NCBI GenBank assembly: GCA_951813085.1
Contig: OX638348.1
Location: 2,117,627 to 2,181,626 of the forward strand
Source: an uncultured Opitutaceae bacterium
Lineage (GTDB): Bacteria; Verrucomicrobiota; Verrucomicrobiia; Opitutales; Opitutaceae
Reading direction: 5' to 3'
Length of the DNA stretch: 64,000 bases
Shown: piece after piece, positions 19,872-28,416 of the stretch
How positions within the stretch are numbered: position 1 is the first letter of the stretch
How the letters are laid out: each line of letters opens with the position of its first letter
Translations under genes and position numbers: made by a program
Notes under the pieces: model-generated
Seen by the model: the letters and a program-made list of their open reading frames with translations, nothing else
The model's database searches: none
Told to the model about the DNA's origin: nothing

Positions 19872-21437
19872 ATGAACGAAGGCAAACGACCTGTCCTCCT
19901 CGTCATCCGCGATGGCTGGGGATCCAATCACAACTCGGAGCAAGACGCATTCAACGCGATCAAGCTCGCGGATACGCCAGTATCCGATGATCTATCGCAA
20001 AACTGGCCGCGTACCGAACTCGCAGCCTGCGGTCTAGATGTAGGGGTCCCCGAGGGCGTCATGGGCAACAGCGAAGTCGGCCATCAAAACATCGGCGCCG
20101 GCAGGATCGTAGACCAGGAAATCGTCCGCATCAACAAGGCCTTCGAGACTGGCAGCATTCGCGGCAATGCCGCCCTCGAGGGCGCGTTCGATAGGGCAGC
20201 GCTCCACTATATGGGTATTGCATCCGACGCGGGCGTGCACGGACTGCTCGATCACCTCTATGGCCTGTTGGAAGAGGCCAAGGCTGCCGGAATTGAGCAA
20301 GTATACATTCACGCGTTCACCGATGGACGCGACACGCCTCCACATAGCGGCAAGGGATTCCTAGAACAGATCGACTCCCGATGCGCTGAGCTAGGCATTG
20401 GGAAGATCGCATCCATCTGCGGGCGCTTTTGGTGCATGGACCGCGACAACCGGTGGGAACGCGTCTCTAAGGCCTACCGAATGCTTACCGGTCAAGAAGC
20501 CACGGGAACCGCCACCAACGCTTCGCGAGCCATAGCGGAATACTACGAGAACCCCAGTGACAATTCCTCGGTTGGCGACGAGTTCGTGCCCCCCACTTGG
20601 ATCGTCGACGACAACGGAGACCCGATCGCGACAATCGGCAACGGCGACGCAGTCGTATTCTACAACTATCGCGGCGATCGACCCAGAGAGATCACTCGCG
20701 CATTCATTGAAGACGGATTCAACGACTTCGATCGCGGCGGAAAGCTCGACCTGTTCTACGTCGCCATGACCGAGTGGAAGAAAGGACTTTGCGAAAACGT
20801 CGTCTTTTTAAAGCCCGAGAAAATGCCCAATATATTGGGAAGCTATATCGCCAGCAAGGGACTGAAGCAATTTCGCTGCGCGGAAACGGAAAAGTATCCA
20901 CATGTCACCTTCTTCTTCAATGACTACACGGAAGAACCCTTCGAAGGAGAAGACTGGGGGATGGCGAATAGTCCAAAAGTGAATACGTACGACCTCGCCC
21001 CGGAAATGTCAGCGGAAGAGGTTAAGGAGCTCACCAAGGACGCGATCCTCTCCAGCAATTACGATTTCATACTCGTGAACTTCGCCAACCCGGACATGGT
21101 CGGCCATACAGGAAATATCGAAGCGGTAAAGGCCGCCTGCTCAAAGGTGGATAGCTGCATAGGCGAGCTGCTTGCCGCTATTGACGAAGTTGACGGAGCC
21201 GCGCTCGTAACTGCCGACCATGGCAACAGCGATCAGATGTGGGATCCCACCGTGGACGGACCGCATACCGCCCATACGCTCAACCCAGTCGAGCTCGTGC
21301 TTTATGGGAAAGGTTGCCAATCGCTCGTCCTCGACCAAGACAATCGGCGGCTTGCCGATATCGCTCCCACCGTCCTAAAGCTCATGGGACTCGAGCGCCC
21401 GGCTGAAATGACAGGCCAATGCCTGATCCAGGAATAA
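19872..21437 (+). CDS. gpmI: 2,3-bisphosphoglycerate-independent phosphoglycerate mutase
   Basis: A 521-residue glycolytic enzyme interconverting 3- and 2-phosphoglycerate using two Mn ions and a phosphoserine intermediate. Seen: metal-binding Asp14 in VIRDGWG, catalytic Ser67 in [17 protein letters not shown], the inserted phosphotransferase domain with [12 protein letters not shown] and [13 protein letters not shown], and the C-terminal metal site with [12 protein letters not shown] and [11 protein letters not shown]. The ATG at 19872 is chosen because it starts [17 protein letters not shown]; the upstream extension adds 13 unconserved residues. Length is typical. The frame is intact. Confidence 0.96.
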   Translation: MNEGKRPVLLVIRDGWGSNHNSEQDAFNAIKLADTPVSDDLSQNWPRTELAACGLDVGVPEGVMGNSEVGHQNIGAGRIVDQEIVRINKAFETGSIRGNAALEGAFDRAALHYMGIASDAGVHGLLDHLYGLLEEAKAAGIEQVYIHAFTDGRDTPPHSGKGFLEQIDSRCAELGIGKIASICGRFWCMDRDNRWERVSKAYRMLTGQEATGTATNASRAIAEYYENPSDNSSVGDEFVPPTWIVDDNGDPIATIGNGDAVVFYNYRGDRPREITRAFIEDGFNDFDRGGKLDLFYVAMTEWKKGLCENVVFLKPEKMPNILGSYIASKGLKQFRCAETEKYPHVTFFFNDYTEEPFEGEDWGMANSPKVNTYDLAPEMSAEEVKELTKDAILSSNYDFILVNFANPDMVGHTGNIEAVKAACSKVDSCIGELLAAIDEVDGAALVTADHGNSDQMWDPTVDGPHTAHTLNPVELVLYGKGCQSLVLDQDNRRLADIAPTVLKLMGLERPAEMTGQCLIQE

Positions 21438-21479
21438 GGCAAATCCAGAAGCCGCTTCGTTGAGCGAGCCTCCGCGGGC

Positions 21480-22589
21480 TCAAGCGAATCGCGTCCGCAT
21501 CCATACGCCAAAGAACGGATTAGCAAATCGGTACTCATCCCGTTGGCGATAGATGATGCGCAGGTCCTCCAGGCGCTGCACCGCTTTGGTGATGGATCCC
21601 ACTACCGTGACCCCTGAGCTGAGCTTGAAATCAGACGAATAGATCCCCTTGCCTCCATGGACCGCCAAGGCGCCAAGCACCTTTAGCTGCGTCGCCGAGA
21701 TATTCAGAACCGCGTCCTCGTACTTCGAGCGCTCTATCTGAAAGATCGTGTCCAAGGCGCCCTCGATGGATACGACATCGATCGTTTCGCCTGGCTCGCT
21801 CGCGAACCACATCGCCCAGCAAAGCTGCTGAACATCTCCCGTAACCGTTACGCCCATATCTTCGATCGCCTCGAAAAGACCTTCCCCAATTGCCCGCTTC
21901 GTCACTGCGAACTTCCGCGTCAGGAATTTCCGGAAAGACGCTCCCGAATGCGCGGCTACCTCGAGCGTGATCGCAGACTTGAAAAAAAGACTGTCTGGGT
22001 CCGAGAAGATCATCTCCATCTTATCCCGAGCAGAGCCTGAAAACACATAGGGCAAATTTCCCTGGAATTGGATTACGCTGCGCATGCGCGCCAAGGCGCG
22101 TTTCGATTCCTTGATTCGCAATACATCCTGAAACTCATCGAGTATGACCACGATTGACTTTTTCTTGTGAAGTTCGCCCAGCTTTTCCAACGCCTCCTCG
22201 ATGCTGTCGATCGTCATCTTCGATCCGCCCGTATCCAACGTTGCTCCGATCGCGCCCGTGTCCGGATCGATCGTCACCTTTGGACGCAAGGACGCGAACG
22301 CTTTGAGAGCAGTATCCAGCAATCCGGCATGGTTCGCCGCCTTCATCGCCGCCTTGACAATCCGCTCCGTCACCTCCCCCGCATCGTTGCATGCAAGGAA
22401 GTCGACGTATACCGTGCGCCTCTTTCGAGCGGCCCGCACCGCCAGCGACGTCTTGCCTACCCGGCGCTCTCCGTACAGGACGACATTCTGGCCCGATGAC
22501 AGCATACCCGCTAGCAACTTTTCCAGTTTCGGCCTAGGACAATAGTCATCGCCCTCCACCACTCTTCCATAGGCAAACGGATTCTTCAT
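21480..22589 (-). CDS. AAA/STAND-type ATPase with C-terminal winged helix
   Basis: A 369-residue ATP-binding protein. Walker A is GERRVGKTS (about 41-49), Walker B is VVILDEFQD (about 146-154), and a sensor-like FSGSARDKM follows. The C-terminal ~90 residues (LKVLGALAVHGGKGIY through DLRIIYRQRDEYRFANPFFG) fit a winged helix. This is the layout of archaeal-type AAA (ATPase_2/ORC-like, MNS clade) proteins, whose roles are poorly defined and include DNA-associated or defence functions. It is next to a large inverted repeat at 22601-22655 on its promoter side. No partner gene is evident; it converges with gpmI. Confidence 0.8.
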   Translation of the reverse strand: MKNPFAYGRVVEGDDYCPRPKLEKLLAGMLSSGQNVVLYGERRVGKTSLAVRAARKRRTVYVDFLACNDAGEVTERIVKAAMKAANHAGLLDTALKAFASLRPKVTIDPDTGAIGATLDTGGSKMTIDSIEEALEKLGELHKKKSIVVILDEFQDVLRIKESKRALARMRSVIQFQGNLPYVFSGSARDKMEMIFSDPDSLFFKSAITLEVAAHSGASFRKFLTRKFAVTKRAIGEGLFEAIEDMGVTVTGDVQQLCWAMWFASEPGETIDVVSIEGALDTIFQIERSKYEDAVLNISATQLKVLGALAVHGGKGIYSSDFKLSSGVTVVGSITKAVQRLEDLRIIYRQRDEYRFANPFFGVWMRTRFA

Positions 22590-22600
22590 TATGCCGTTTA

Positions 22601-22655
22601 GCGTAACGCTAATTTACATAATAGCAACCTTTTATTATGCTAAATAGCGTTATGC
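22601..22655. repeat. Imperfect 22-bp inverted repeat upstream of the ATPase gene
   Basis: Two 22-bp arms (22601-22622 and 22634-22655) match as inverted copies at 18 of 22 positions, separated by 11 bases. The left arm overlaps the perfect smaller palindrome TAGCG-TAA-CGCTA. A further GCATAATT lies at 22661-22668. It starts 12 bases upstream of the ATPase start, so it may be an operator, possibly autoregulatory, or a structured leader. Confidence 0.7.
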
Positions 22656-22765
22656 CTTTTTGCATAATTTTGATATTACGATTAAAATCAACTACTTCCG
22701 CCCCTCAGGCATTGAATCGTAAATTTTACCTTGACGATAAGATAATTACAAGTCATTCAGGCCAC

Positions 22766-23215
22766 GTGCTATCAACTCAAAATATCAAAGGCGAGCACCT
22801 CTTTCTCCTCCAGTACAAGGCAAGCAAAGCGATCGGGATTTACGACACCCGCAGCGTGAAGGCTCTCGGATTCGACAGCCTGTCCGACTTTGCCGTTCTC
22901 GAATATCTGAAGGCCAAAGGACCTCAGCCCGTCAACACGATCGCCCAGTCGATGATGCTGACCAGCGGATCCATGACCACCGCTATCGATAGAGCAGAAA
23001 AAAGCGGACACGTCACGCGTAGCCGAGATCCCGACGATGGAAGAGTCGTAATCGTTTCCCTCACTCCAGCAGGTCAATCGCTTATCGACTCCGCGTTCGA
23101 AAAGCACGCCGCTAATCTCGAGAAACTATTCGCAGTGTTCTCGCGGGAGGAGAAAATCGAGTACGCCCGACTTACAAAGAAAATCGGTACCGCCGCCGAT
23201 GCGATGAACCTCTAA
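22766..23215 (+). CDS. MarR-family transcriptional regulator (MhqR-like)
   Basis: A 149-residue winged-helix regulator when started at GTG 22766; the frame is open further upstream to 22637 but that part is not conserved. Domain features: N-terminal helix, SLSDFAVLEYLKAKGPQPVNTIAQ, recognition region LTSGSMTTAIDRAEKSGHV, wing RDPDDGRVVIVSLTPAGQ, and a dimerising C-terminal helix. It resembles the MhqR/YusO branch that represses genes for quinone or electrophile stress. The pirin gene follows after 77 bases and has a 6+6 palindrome over its -35, a likely binding site. Confidence 0.88.
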   Translation: MLSTQNIKGEHLFLLQYKASKAIGIYDTRSVKALGFDSLSDFAVLEYLKAKGPQPVNTIAQSMMLTSGSMTTAIDRAEKSGHVTRSRDPDDGRVVIVSLTPAGQSLIDSAFEKHAANLEKLFAVFSREEKIEYARLTKKIGTAADAMNL

Positions 23216-23252
23216 AGGACTAGGATACAAGCTCTGCAAGCTGCTTTTATTT

Positions 23253-23283
23253 TCTTGACATCAAGACATAAGACGTTTCAAAT
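23253..23283 (+). promoter_or_regulatory. Pirin promoter with overlapping MarR-type operator
   Basis: TCTTGA-CA-TCAAGA (23253-23266) has perfect 6-bp arms and overlaps a consensus -35 TTGACA (23255-23260). With a 17-base spacer the -10 would be TCAAAT (23278-23283), only 9 bases before the ATG at 23293, so either the message is nearly leaderless or another -10 is used. The position fits repression by the MarR protein encoded upstream. Confidence 0.55.
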
Positions 23284-23292
23284 CCCAAGGAA

Positions 23293-24084
23293 ATGAAAAC
23301 CGCTCCAATCACAGCGAACTACTCGATTGACGTCTATTCTCCTGACGAGCAAGGATCAGGATCCTTCGACGGAGGGAAGATTAGCGAAATCAAGCCCATC
23401 CCCTTTCCCCATGAATCGGGGGGCGCGAATCGCACGGGACCTCTGCTGTACTGGGCGTGGGCATCGGCTCGAGGCGATGGCGTTATCGGAATGCATCCTC
23501 ACCAAGGATTCGAGATCGTCTCTTACGTAATGGAAGGGTCGGTTGGGCACACAGACACCGCAGGAAACAACCGCCGCATCGGCGCTGGCGGCATACAAGC
23601 GATGCAAACGGGTTCAGGCATATCGCATCAGGAAGAAATGTACGGGGATCGTACCGAATTCTTCCAAGTCTGGTTCGAGCCCGATATGAGGCAATCGCTG
23701 CGCAAGGCGCCTGTGTATTCAGAAGTTCAAGAATCTGACTCCCCTATTCAGCGTGTAAACTCGCAGGTTTCGCTCAAGCAGATCATTGGGCCAAACGGAT
23801 CCCTCCAGCTTGAAGCGCCCGTAGTTTGGAATGAAGCGCGTATCCAATCAGGCGCAAGCTATACAATGCCGCTGGATGCGCATTCATTCGCCGCGCTCGT
23901 AGTCGCCAATGGCAGCGCAACGCTGAACATAGGAAGCGACGAGCGAGCGCTGTCCCGCCGGGACTTCGCCATGATAAAGACTAGCAGCTCAGAAACGCTC
24001 AAAATCGCAGCAGGCGACAAAGGAGCTACGTTGTCTGTCATCACTGCCCATTCGGATCCCGGCTATCCGCTTATTTCATTTTGA
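23293..24084 (+). CDS. Pirin family protein (bicupin)
   Basis: A 263-residue pirin-type bicupin. The N-terminal cupin carries the Fe ligands in HPHQGFEIVSYVMEGSVGH (His, His, His) and a Glu/His pair in GSGISHQEEMY; the C-terminal cupin is shorter and lacks ligands, as usual. Bacterial pirins include quercetin 2,3-dioxygenase (YhhW) and are often controlled by MarR-type regulators sensing aromatic or quinone stress, which matches the gene upstream. An AAGGA ribosome binding site precedes the ATG closely. Confidence 0.92.
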   Translation: MKTAPITANYSIDVYSPDEQGSGSFDGGKISEIKPIPFPHESGGANRTGPLLYWAWASARGDGVIGMHPHQGFEIVSYVMEGSVGHTDTAGNNRRIGAGGIQAMQTGSGISHQEEMYGDRTEFFQVWFEPDMRQSLRKAPVYSEVQESDSPIQRVNSQVSLKQIIGPNGSLQLEAPVVWNEARIQSGASYTMPLDAHSFAALVVANGSATLNIGSDERALSRRDFAMIKTSSSETLKIAAGDKGATLSVITAHSDPGYPLISF

Positions 24085-24143
24085 TTCAATTAGGACGCTA
24101 CTAGCCGCTCATCGCATTCTCCGGTTTCGATCCCCAAAGATAG

Positions 24144-24404
24144 CTAGGGATTCGTCAAAACGAACAATACGATAGCGAGAAGAAGCAAAGCGGCCGCCAT
24201 CGTCAAACGAACCCACAAGGGTCTCTCCTTTTTTGCAGGAGCCTCTGCGCTGTCTCCGGAGTCAGGAAGGTCAAGCCCATCATAGGCCGTCTCCTCGTTC
24301 CATCCGGTCTCGGGACAGCTTCCGCAACTTTTGCAAGAGGTGTCACCGGCGGGGACAAATTCTCCGCATACGGGACAATCTCCTGGAGGTGAAAAGGTAT
24401 CCAT
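24144..24404 (-). CDS. Small zinc-ribbon membrane protein
   Basis: An 86-residue protein with an N-terminal zinc ribbon (DCPVCGEFVPAGDTSCKSCG, Cys pairs CPVC and CKSC, plus a further CP), a linker rich in Asp, Pro and Ala, and one C-terminal membrane helix (LTMAAALLLLAIVLFVLT). Such proteins recur in Verrucomicrobiota but have no known function. It ends the minus-strand DUF1080 operon or is a separate gene 8 bases beyond it. Confidence 0.75.
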   Translation of the reverse strand: MDTFSPPGDCPVCGEFVPAGDTSCKSCGSCPETGWNEETAYDGLDLPDSGDSAEAPAKKERPLWVRLTMAAALLLLAIVLFVLTNP

Positions 24405-24411
24405 TGTTCAA

Positions 24412-25704
24412 CTAAAGCTCTTTCAACGAAATGCGGCGAAATTGGAACCAGTGGGCTCCATGCCCTGCAAAACCGATTTTACCGGATTTACGAAGCTTGC
24501 CCGGATGCGGCTTGTCCGCCAAGTACTCTGTAATCTCAGACAAATCCGTATCCAAAATCCGGACGCCATTCAAGTCCACTTTGATCGTGGATCCTTCCAC
24601 CCTCACCTCCTGAAAGTTCCACTCTCCAGAAGGTCTCAGGTAGCCTCGATGCGCTGCCGCCATTCCGTAAGCGCTGCCGTGGGCTTGTCGCGGATCGATC
24701 CCCGCATATCGCTCGAAACCGTCGTCCAAGATCTGCAGCTCGCACATGGCGACGTAGGCGGGATCGCCCGATCCCGGCGAGCGAATCGCAAGGCCGTTGT
24801 TCGCGCCGGGCGACATCGTAAACTCGAACCGGAACACAAAGTCATCGTAGTCCTCTTCCGTGTAAAGGTGCCGTCCCCCCGACCATTCCAGGATCCCGCT
24901 GGAAACCTGCTTGCCTTTCAAATCGCCTTCCCATCCGTCTAGATTTCGACCGTTGAACAAGGGCTCGAACTCCGAACCGAATTCTTCGCCGCGGAGAATT
25001 TGATTGGCCTCTTCCGGATCGATTTCCCTCAGAAATACATTTCGCCAACGAATCTCTCCTCCATGCGTCTGCAAGTGGATCGGTCCCTTCTTGGGCATTG
25101 GCTTGGTCTTGTCGTAGAAGGAATGGAAAATTGCGCCGTCAACGACCTTCTTTGAATTGAGCCACACCCAAATCCGATCGCCCACGTGCCGAATCTTCAA
25201 GCTATTCCACTCGCCAAAGGGTCGGTCCGCGTGAACTAACGGATGCTTTCCATTCGTGTCCGCATCTTCCTTCGGATTGTTGTACAAGCCGCCGGAACCC
25301 CTAGCCGCGCCAATGTCCCATTTTCCACCCGCTTCCGTTGTATCCCAGATCTGCACCTGTGGCGATCCGCGCAGATAGACTCCGCTATCCGCCAAGGCAA
25401 CCGTCTTGTACTCCAGCATCAGCTCTATATCGCCATATTCTAATTGGGACATCGCGTAGGGGCCCTTGCCATCATTAACAAGCTCGCCGTTTTCTACAGT
25501 CCAATGCGTCTTGAACGCCTCTTGCTGCTCCTTGATCGCCTCAGCTCGATCATCCGCTTTCAGCGATTGGTGGGGATTATCTCCATACCATCCCTCCAGA
25601 TCCTGGCCATTGAAAAGGGCCCTAAATCCATGCGGCGGTTCAATGCCAATGAGCAAAGTTGCCGGTAGTAAAGCAAGTATAGAAAGCGCGCGTATCGTTC
25701 TCAT
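24412..25704 (-). CDS. Exported double-DUF1080 protein (3-keto-disaccharide hydrolase family)
   Basis: A 430-residue secreted protein with a signal peptide (1 to about 21) and two consecutive DUF1080 (PF06439) domains, about 26-215 and 243-430, each opening with a FRALFNGQDLEGW- or FEPLFNGRNLDGWEG-type motif. The fold is a concanavalin-like jelly roll. Family members cleave 3-keto-glycosides produced by Gfo/Idh/MocA oxidoreductases, which fits the genes upstream. Its ATG overlaps the TGA of the preceding oxidoreductase (ATGA), so translation is probably coupled. Its first 68 codons are duplicated three more times in the tandem array at 25501-30924. This is the only full-length copy. Confidence 0.9.
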   Translation of the reverse strand: MRTIRALSILALLPATLLIGIEPPHGFRALFNGQDLEGWYGDNPHQSLKADDRAEAIKEQQEAFKTHWTVENGELVNDGKGPYAMSQLEYGDIELMLEYKTVALADSGVYLRGSPQVQIWDTTEAGGKWDIGAARGSGGLYNNPKEDADTNGKHPLVHADRPFGEWNSLKIRHVGDRIWVWLNSKKVVDGAIFHSFYDKTKPMPKKGPIHLQTHGGEIRWRNVFLREIDPEEANQILRGEEFGSEFEPLFNGRNLDGWEGDLKGKQVSSGILEWSGGRHLYTEEDYDDFVFRFEFTMSPGANNGLAIRSPGSGDPAYVAMCELQILDDGFERYAGIDPRQAHGSAYGMAAAHRGYLRPSGEWNFQEVRVEGSTIKVDLNGVRILDTDLSEITEYLADKPHPGKLRKSGKIGFAGHGAHWFQFRRISLKEL

Positions 25705-26786
25705 GTCAGTTCAATGGTTTTACCCGTTCTAAAGCTCTCATCCGCCGCCAATACAATGCGGCTCGCATTGCATGCGGCCTCCAGCAATTCCGAAACATCC
25801 AGATCCTCGTCTAGGACTTTGAGAAAATATTCCTGCTCGCGAAAAAAGAGCGAATCCTGATTGGGCTCCGATTCCATGGAAATAAACGAGTCATCGCTTA
25901 CGAAAGATCCGGATGCATCAATCTCGCTTGAATGGAACTGCAAGCGTTCGGTCACAGTATGAGAATCTATGTTGGCGTTTTGCCCTTGGCCTCCCGCCTT
26001 GTCCGCCACGATCGATAGGCTACCCTTAGGACCCACGACGTCCTTAATGAAAAACGCGTTCTCGCTCATCATGGGTCCCCAGCCTGCTTCATACCACCCC
26101 ACAGAACCATCGTCGAACGTCACCTGTAGCTGGCCATAGTTGATTTTTCCTTCCGGCAAATCATCCGTCAAGCGAGCGCCTATTCCAGAGACGCGAACAG
26201 GTTTCGCCTGAGTCATCTGGCACATAACATCCACGTAATGCACCCCGCAATCTACAATTGGCGATATTGACGAAAGCAGCGCTTGATGCGTTTTCCACAC
26301 CTCGCCCGAGGACTGCTGATTCAGGTTCATCCGCATCACCAGTGGCTTTCCAAGCTCCTTTGCCTTTTCCACAAAGCGGATCCAACTAGGATGGTGACGC
26401 AAGACGTAGCCGACAACTAGCTTGCGATTGACTGCGATTGACAGAGCAACCAATTCTTTCGCCTGCTCAACAGTCTCCGCCAACGGCTTTTCCAAGAAAA
26501 CGTGGCATTCGGCCTCCAAAGCCATTTTAGTGTATTCGTAATGGGTATCGAGATAGGTCGATATGCAAACTGCATCCGGTTTCGATTCCGCCAGAGCCTT
26601 CTCATAGCTATCGAATTCGGGGTATGCGCAGCCCATCTCTTCCAATACTGACTTTCGAGATGAAGGGCTTCGGGTACAGATTCCGGCTATTTCGAACCCT
26701 TCAAGTCGATGATATGCAAGTATGTGCGATCGTCCGGTATTGCCGGCGCCTACGCACAAAATTCGATGCTTTTTCCTAGACTCCAT
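25701..26786 (-). CDS. Cytoplasmic Gfo/Idh/MocA oxidoreductase, copy 1
   Basis: A 361-residue NAD(P)-dependent sugar oxidoreductase. The Rossmann motif is CVGAGNTGRS (11-20), the EKP motif is FLEKPLAE (Glu99-Lys100-Pro101), and the substrate-binding DCGVHYVDVM contains the catalytic-type Asp and His. No signal peptide, so cytoplasmic. Members oxidise or reduce sugar hydroxyls, often at C3. This copy is the one directly upstream of the full DUF1080 gene, with ATGA overlap. The gene is present four times in identical form in the tandem array. Confidence 0.93.
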   Translation of the reverse strand: MESRKKHRILCVGAGNTGRSHILAYHRLEGFEIAGICTRSPSSRKSVLEEMGCAYPEFDSYEKALAESKPDAVCISTYLDTHYEYTKMALEAECHVFLEKPLAETVEQAKELVALSIAVNRKLVVGYVLRHHPSWIRFVEKAKELGKPLVMRMNLNQQSSGEVWKTHQALLSSISPIVDCGVHYVDVMCQMTQAKPVRVSGIGARLTDDLPEGKINYGQLQVTFDDGSVGWYEAGWGPMMSENAFFIKDVVGPKGSLSIVADKAGGQGQNANIDSHTVTERLQFHSSEIDASGSFVSDDSFISMESEPNQDSLFFREQEYFLKVLDEDLDVSELLEAACNASRIVLAADESFRTGKTIELT

Positions 26787-27060
26787 AGTAAGCGGATTGA
26801 GCGAAAAATATTTGCCTAAAATTCTCTGTATTCGCGCGACAAGTACTTATTCGCTTCCAATGCGTCTTGAACGCCTCTTGCTGCTCCTTGATCGCCTCAG
26901 CTCGATCATCCGCTTTCAGCGATTGGTGGGGATTATCTCCATACCATCCCTCCAGATCCTGGCCATTGAAAAGGGCCCTAAATCCATGCGGCGGTTCAAT
27001 GCCAATGAGCAAAGTTGCCGGTAGTAAAGCAAGTATAGAAAGCGCGCGTATCGTTCTCAT
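26776..27060 (-). pseudogene. Chimeric truncated DUF1080 ORF, junction 1
   Basis: A 94-codon ORF made by the duplication junction: residues 1-68 are the signal peptide and start of the DUF1080 protein (to AFKTHW), then 26 residues read out of frame through the end of the upstream oxidoreductase region (starting KRISTCRAN). It starts with ATGA overlap on oxidoreductase copy 2 and its stop overlaps the start of copy 1 by 11 bases, so ribosomes could pass from gene to gene. It lacks almost all of the DUF1080 domain and is not expected to be active. Confidence 0.8.
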
Positions 27061-28142
27061 GTCAGTTCAATGGTTTTACCCGTTCTAAAGCTCTCATCCG
27101 CCGCCAATACAATGCGGCTCGCATTGCATGCGGCCTCCAGCAATTCCGAAACATCCAGATCCTCGTCTAGGACTTTGAGAAAATATTCCTGCTCGCGAAA
27201 AAAGAGCGAATCCTGATTGGGCTCCGATTCCATGGAAATAAACGAGTCATCGCTTACGAAAGATCCGGATGCATCAATCTCGCTTGAATGGAACTGCAAG
27301 CGTTCGGTCACAGTATGAGAATCTATGTTGGCGTTTTGCCCTTGGCCTCCCGCCTTGTCCGCCACGATCGATAGGCTACCCTTAGGACCCACGACGTCCT
27401 TAATGAAAAACGCGTTCTCGCTCATCATGGGTCCCCAGCCTGCTTCATACCACCCCACAGAACCATCGTCGAACGTCACCTGTAGCTGGCCATAGTTGAT
27501 TTTTCCTTCCGGCAAATCATCCGTCAAGCGAGCGCCTATTCCAGAGACGCGAACAGGTTTCGCCTGAGTCATCTGGCACATAACATCCACGTAATGCACC
27601 CCGCAATCTACAATTGGCGATATTGACGAAAGCAGCGCTTGATGCGTTTTCCACACCTCGCCCGAGGACTGCTGATTCAGGTTCATCCGCATCACCAGTG
27701 GCTTTCCAAGCTCCTTTGCCTTTTCCACAAAGCGGATCCAACTAGGATGGTGACGCAAGACGTAGCCGACAACTAGCTTGCGATTGACTGCGATTGACAG
27801 AGCAACCAATTCTTTCGCCTGCTCAACAGTCTCCGCCAACGGCTTTTCCAAGAAAACGTGGCATTCGGCCTCCAAAGCCATTTTAGTGTATTCGTAATGG
27901 GTATCGAGATAGGTCGATATGCAAACTGCATCCGGTTTCGATTCCGCCAGAGCCTTCTCATAGCTATCGAATTCGGGGTATGCGCAGCCCATCTCTTCCA
28001 ATACTGACTTTCGAGATGAAGGGCTTCGGGTACAGATTCCGGCTATTTCGAACCCTTCAAGTCGATGATATGCAAGTATGTGCGATCGTCCGGTATTGCC
28101 GGCGCCTACGCACAAAATTCGATGCTTTTTCCTAGACTCCAT
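27057..28142 (-). CDS. Cytoplasmic Gfo/Idh/MocA oxidoreductase, copy 2
   Basis: Identical in protein sequence to copy 1 and located in the second 1356-bp unit. It is flanked on both sides by chimeric DUF1080 fragments, with start and stop overlapping them. It has no promoter of its own that can be recognised, so expression would depend on read-through from the operon promoter. Confidence 0.9.
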   Translation of the reverse strand: MESRKKHRILCVGAGNTGRSHILAYHRLEGFEIAGICTRSPSSRKSVLEEMGCAYPEFDSYEKALAESKPDAVCISTYLDTHYEYTKMALEAECHVFLEKPLAETVEQAKELVALSIAVNRKLVVGYVLRHHPSWIRFVEKAKELGKPLVMRMNLNQQSSGEVWKTHQALLSSISPIVDCGVHYVDVMCQMTQAKPVRVSGIGARLTDDLPEGKINYGQLQVTFDDGSVGWYEAGWGPMMSENAFFIKDVVGPKGSLSIVADKAGGQGQNANIDSHTVTERLQFHSSEIDASGSFVSDDSFISMESEPNQDSLFFREQEYFLKVLDEDLDVSELLEAACNASRIVLAADESFRTGKTIELT

Positions 28143-28416
28143 AGTAAGCGGATTGAGCGAAAAATATTTGCCTAAAATTCTCTGTATTCGCGCGACAAGT
28201 ACTTATTCGCTTCCAATGCGTCTTGAACGCCTCTTGCTGCTCCTTGATCGCCTCAGCTCGATCATCCGCTTTCAGCGATTGGTGGGGATTATCTCCATAC
28301 CATCCCTCCAGATCCTGGCCATTGAAAAGGGCCCTAAATCCATGCGGCGGTTCAATGCCAATGAGCAAAGTTGCCGGTAGTAAAGCAAGTATAGAAAGCG
28401 CGCGTATCGTTCTCAT
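28132..28416 (-). pseudogene. Chimeric truncated DUF1080 ORF, junction 2
   Basis: Second identical copy of the 94-codon junction ORF (68 residues of DUF1080 start fused to 26 unrelated residues), placed between oxidoreductase copies 3 and 2 with overlaps on both sides. Confidence 0.8.
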
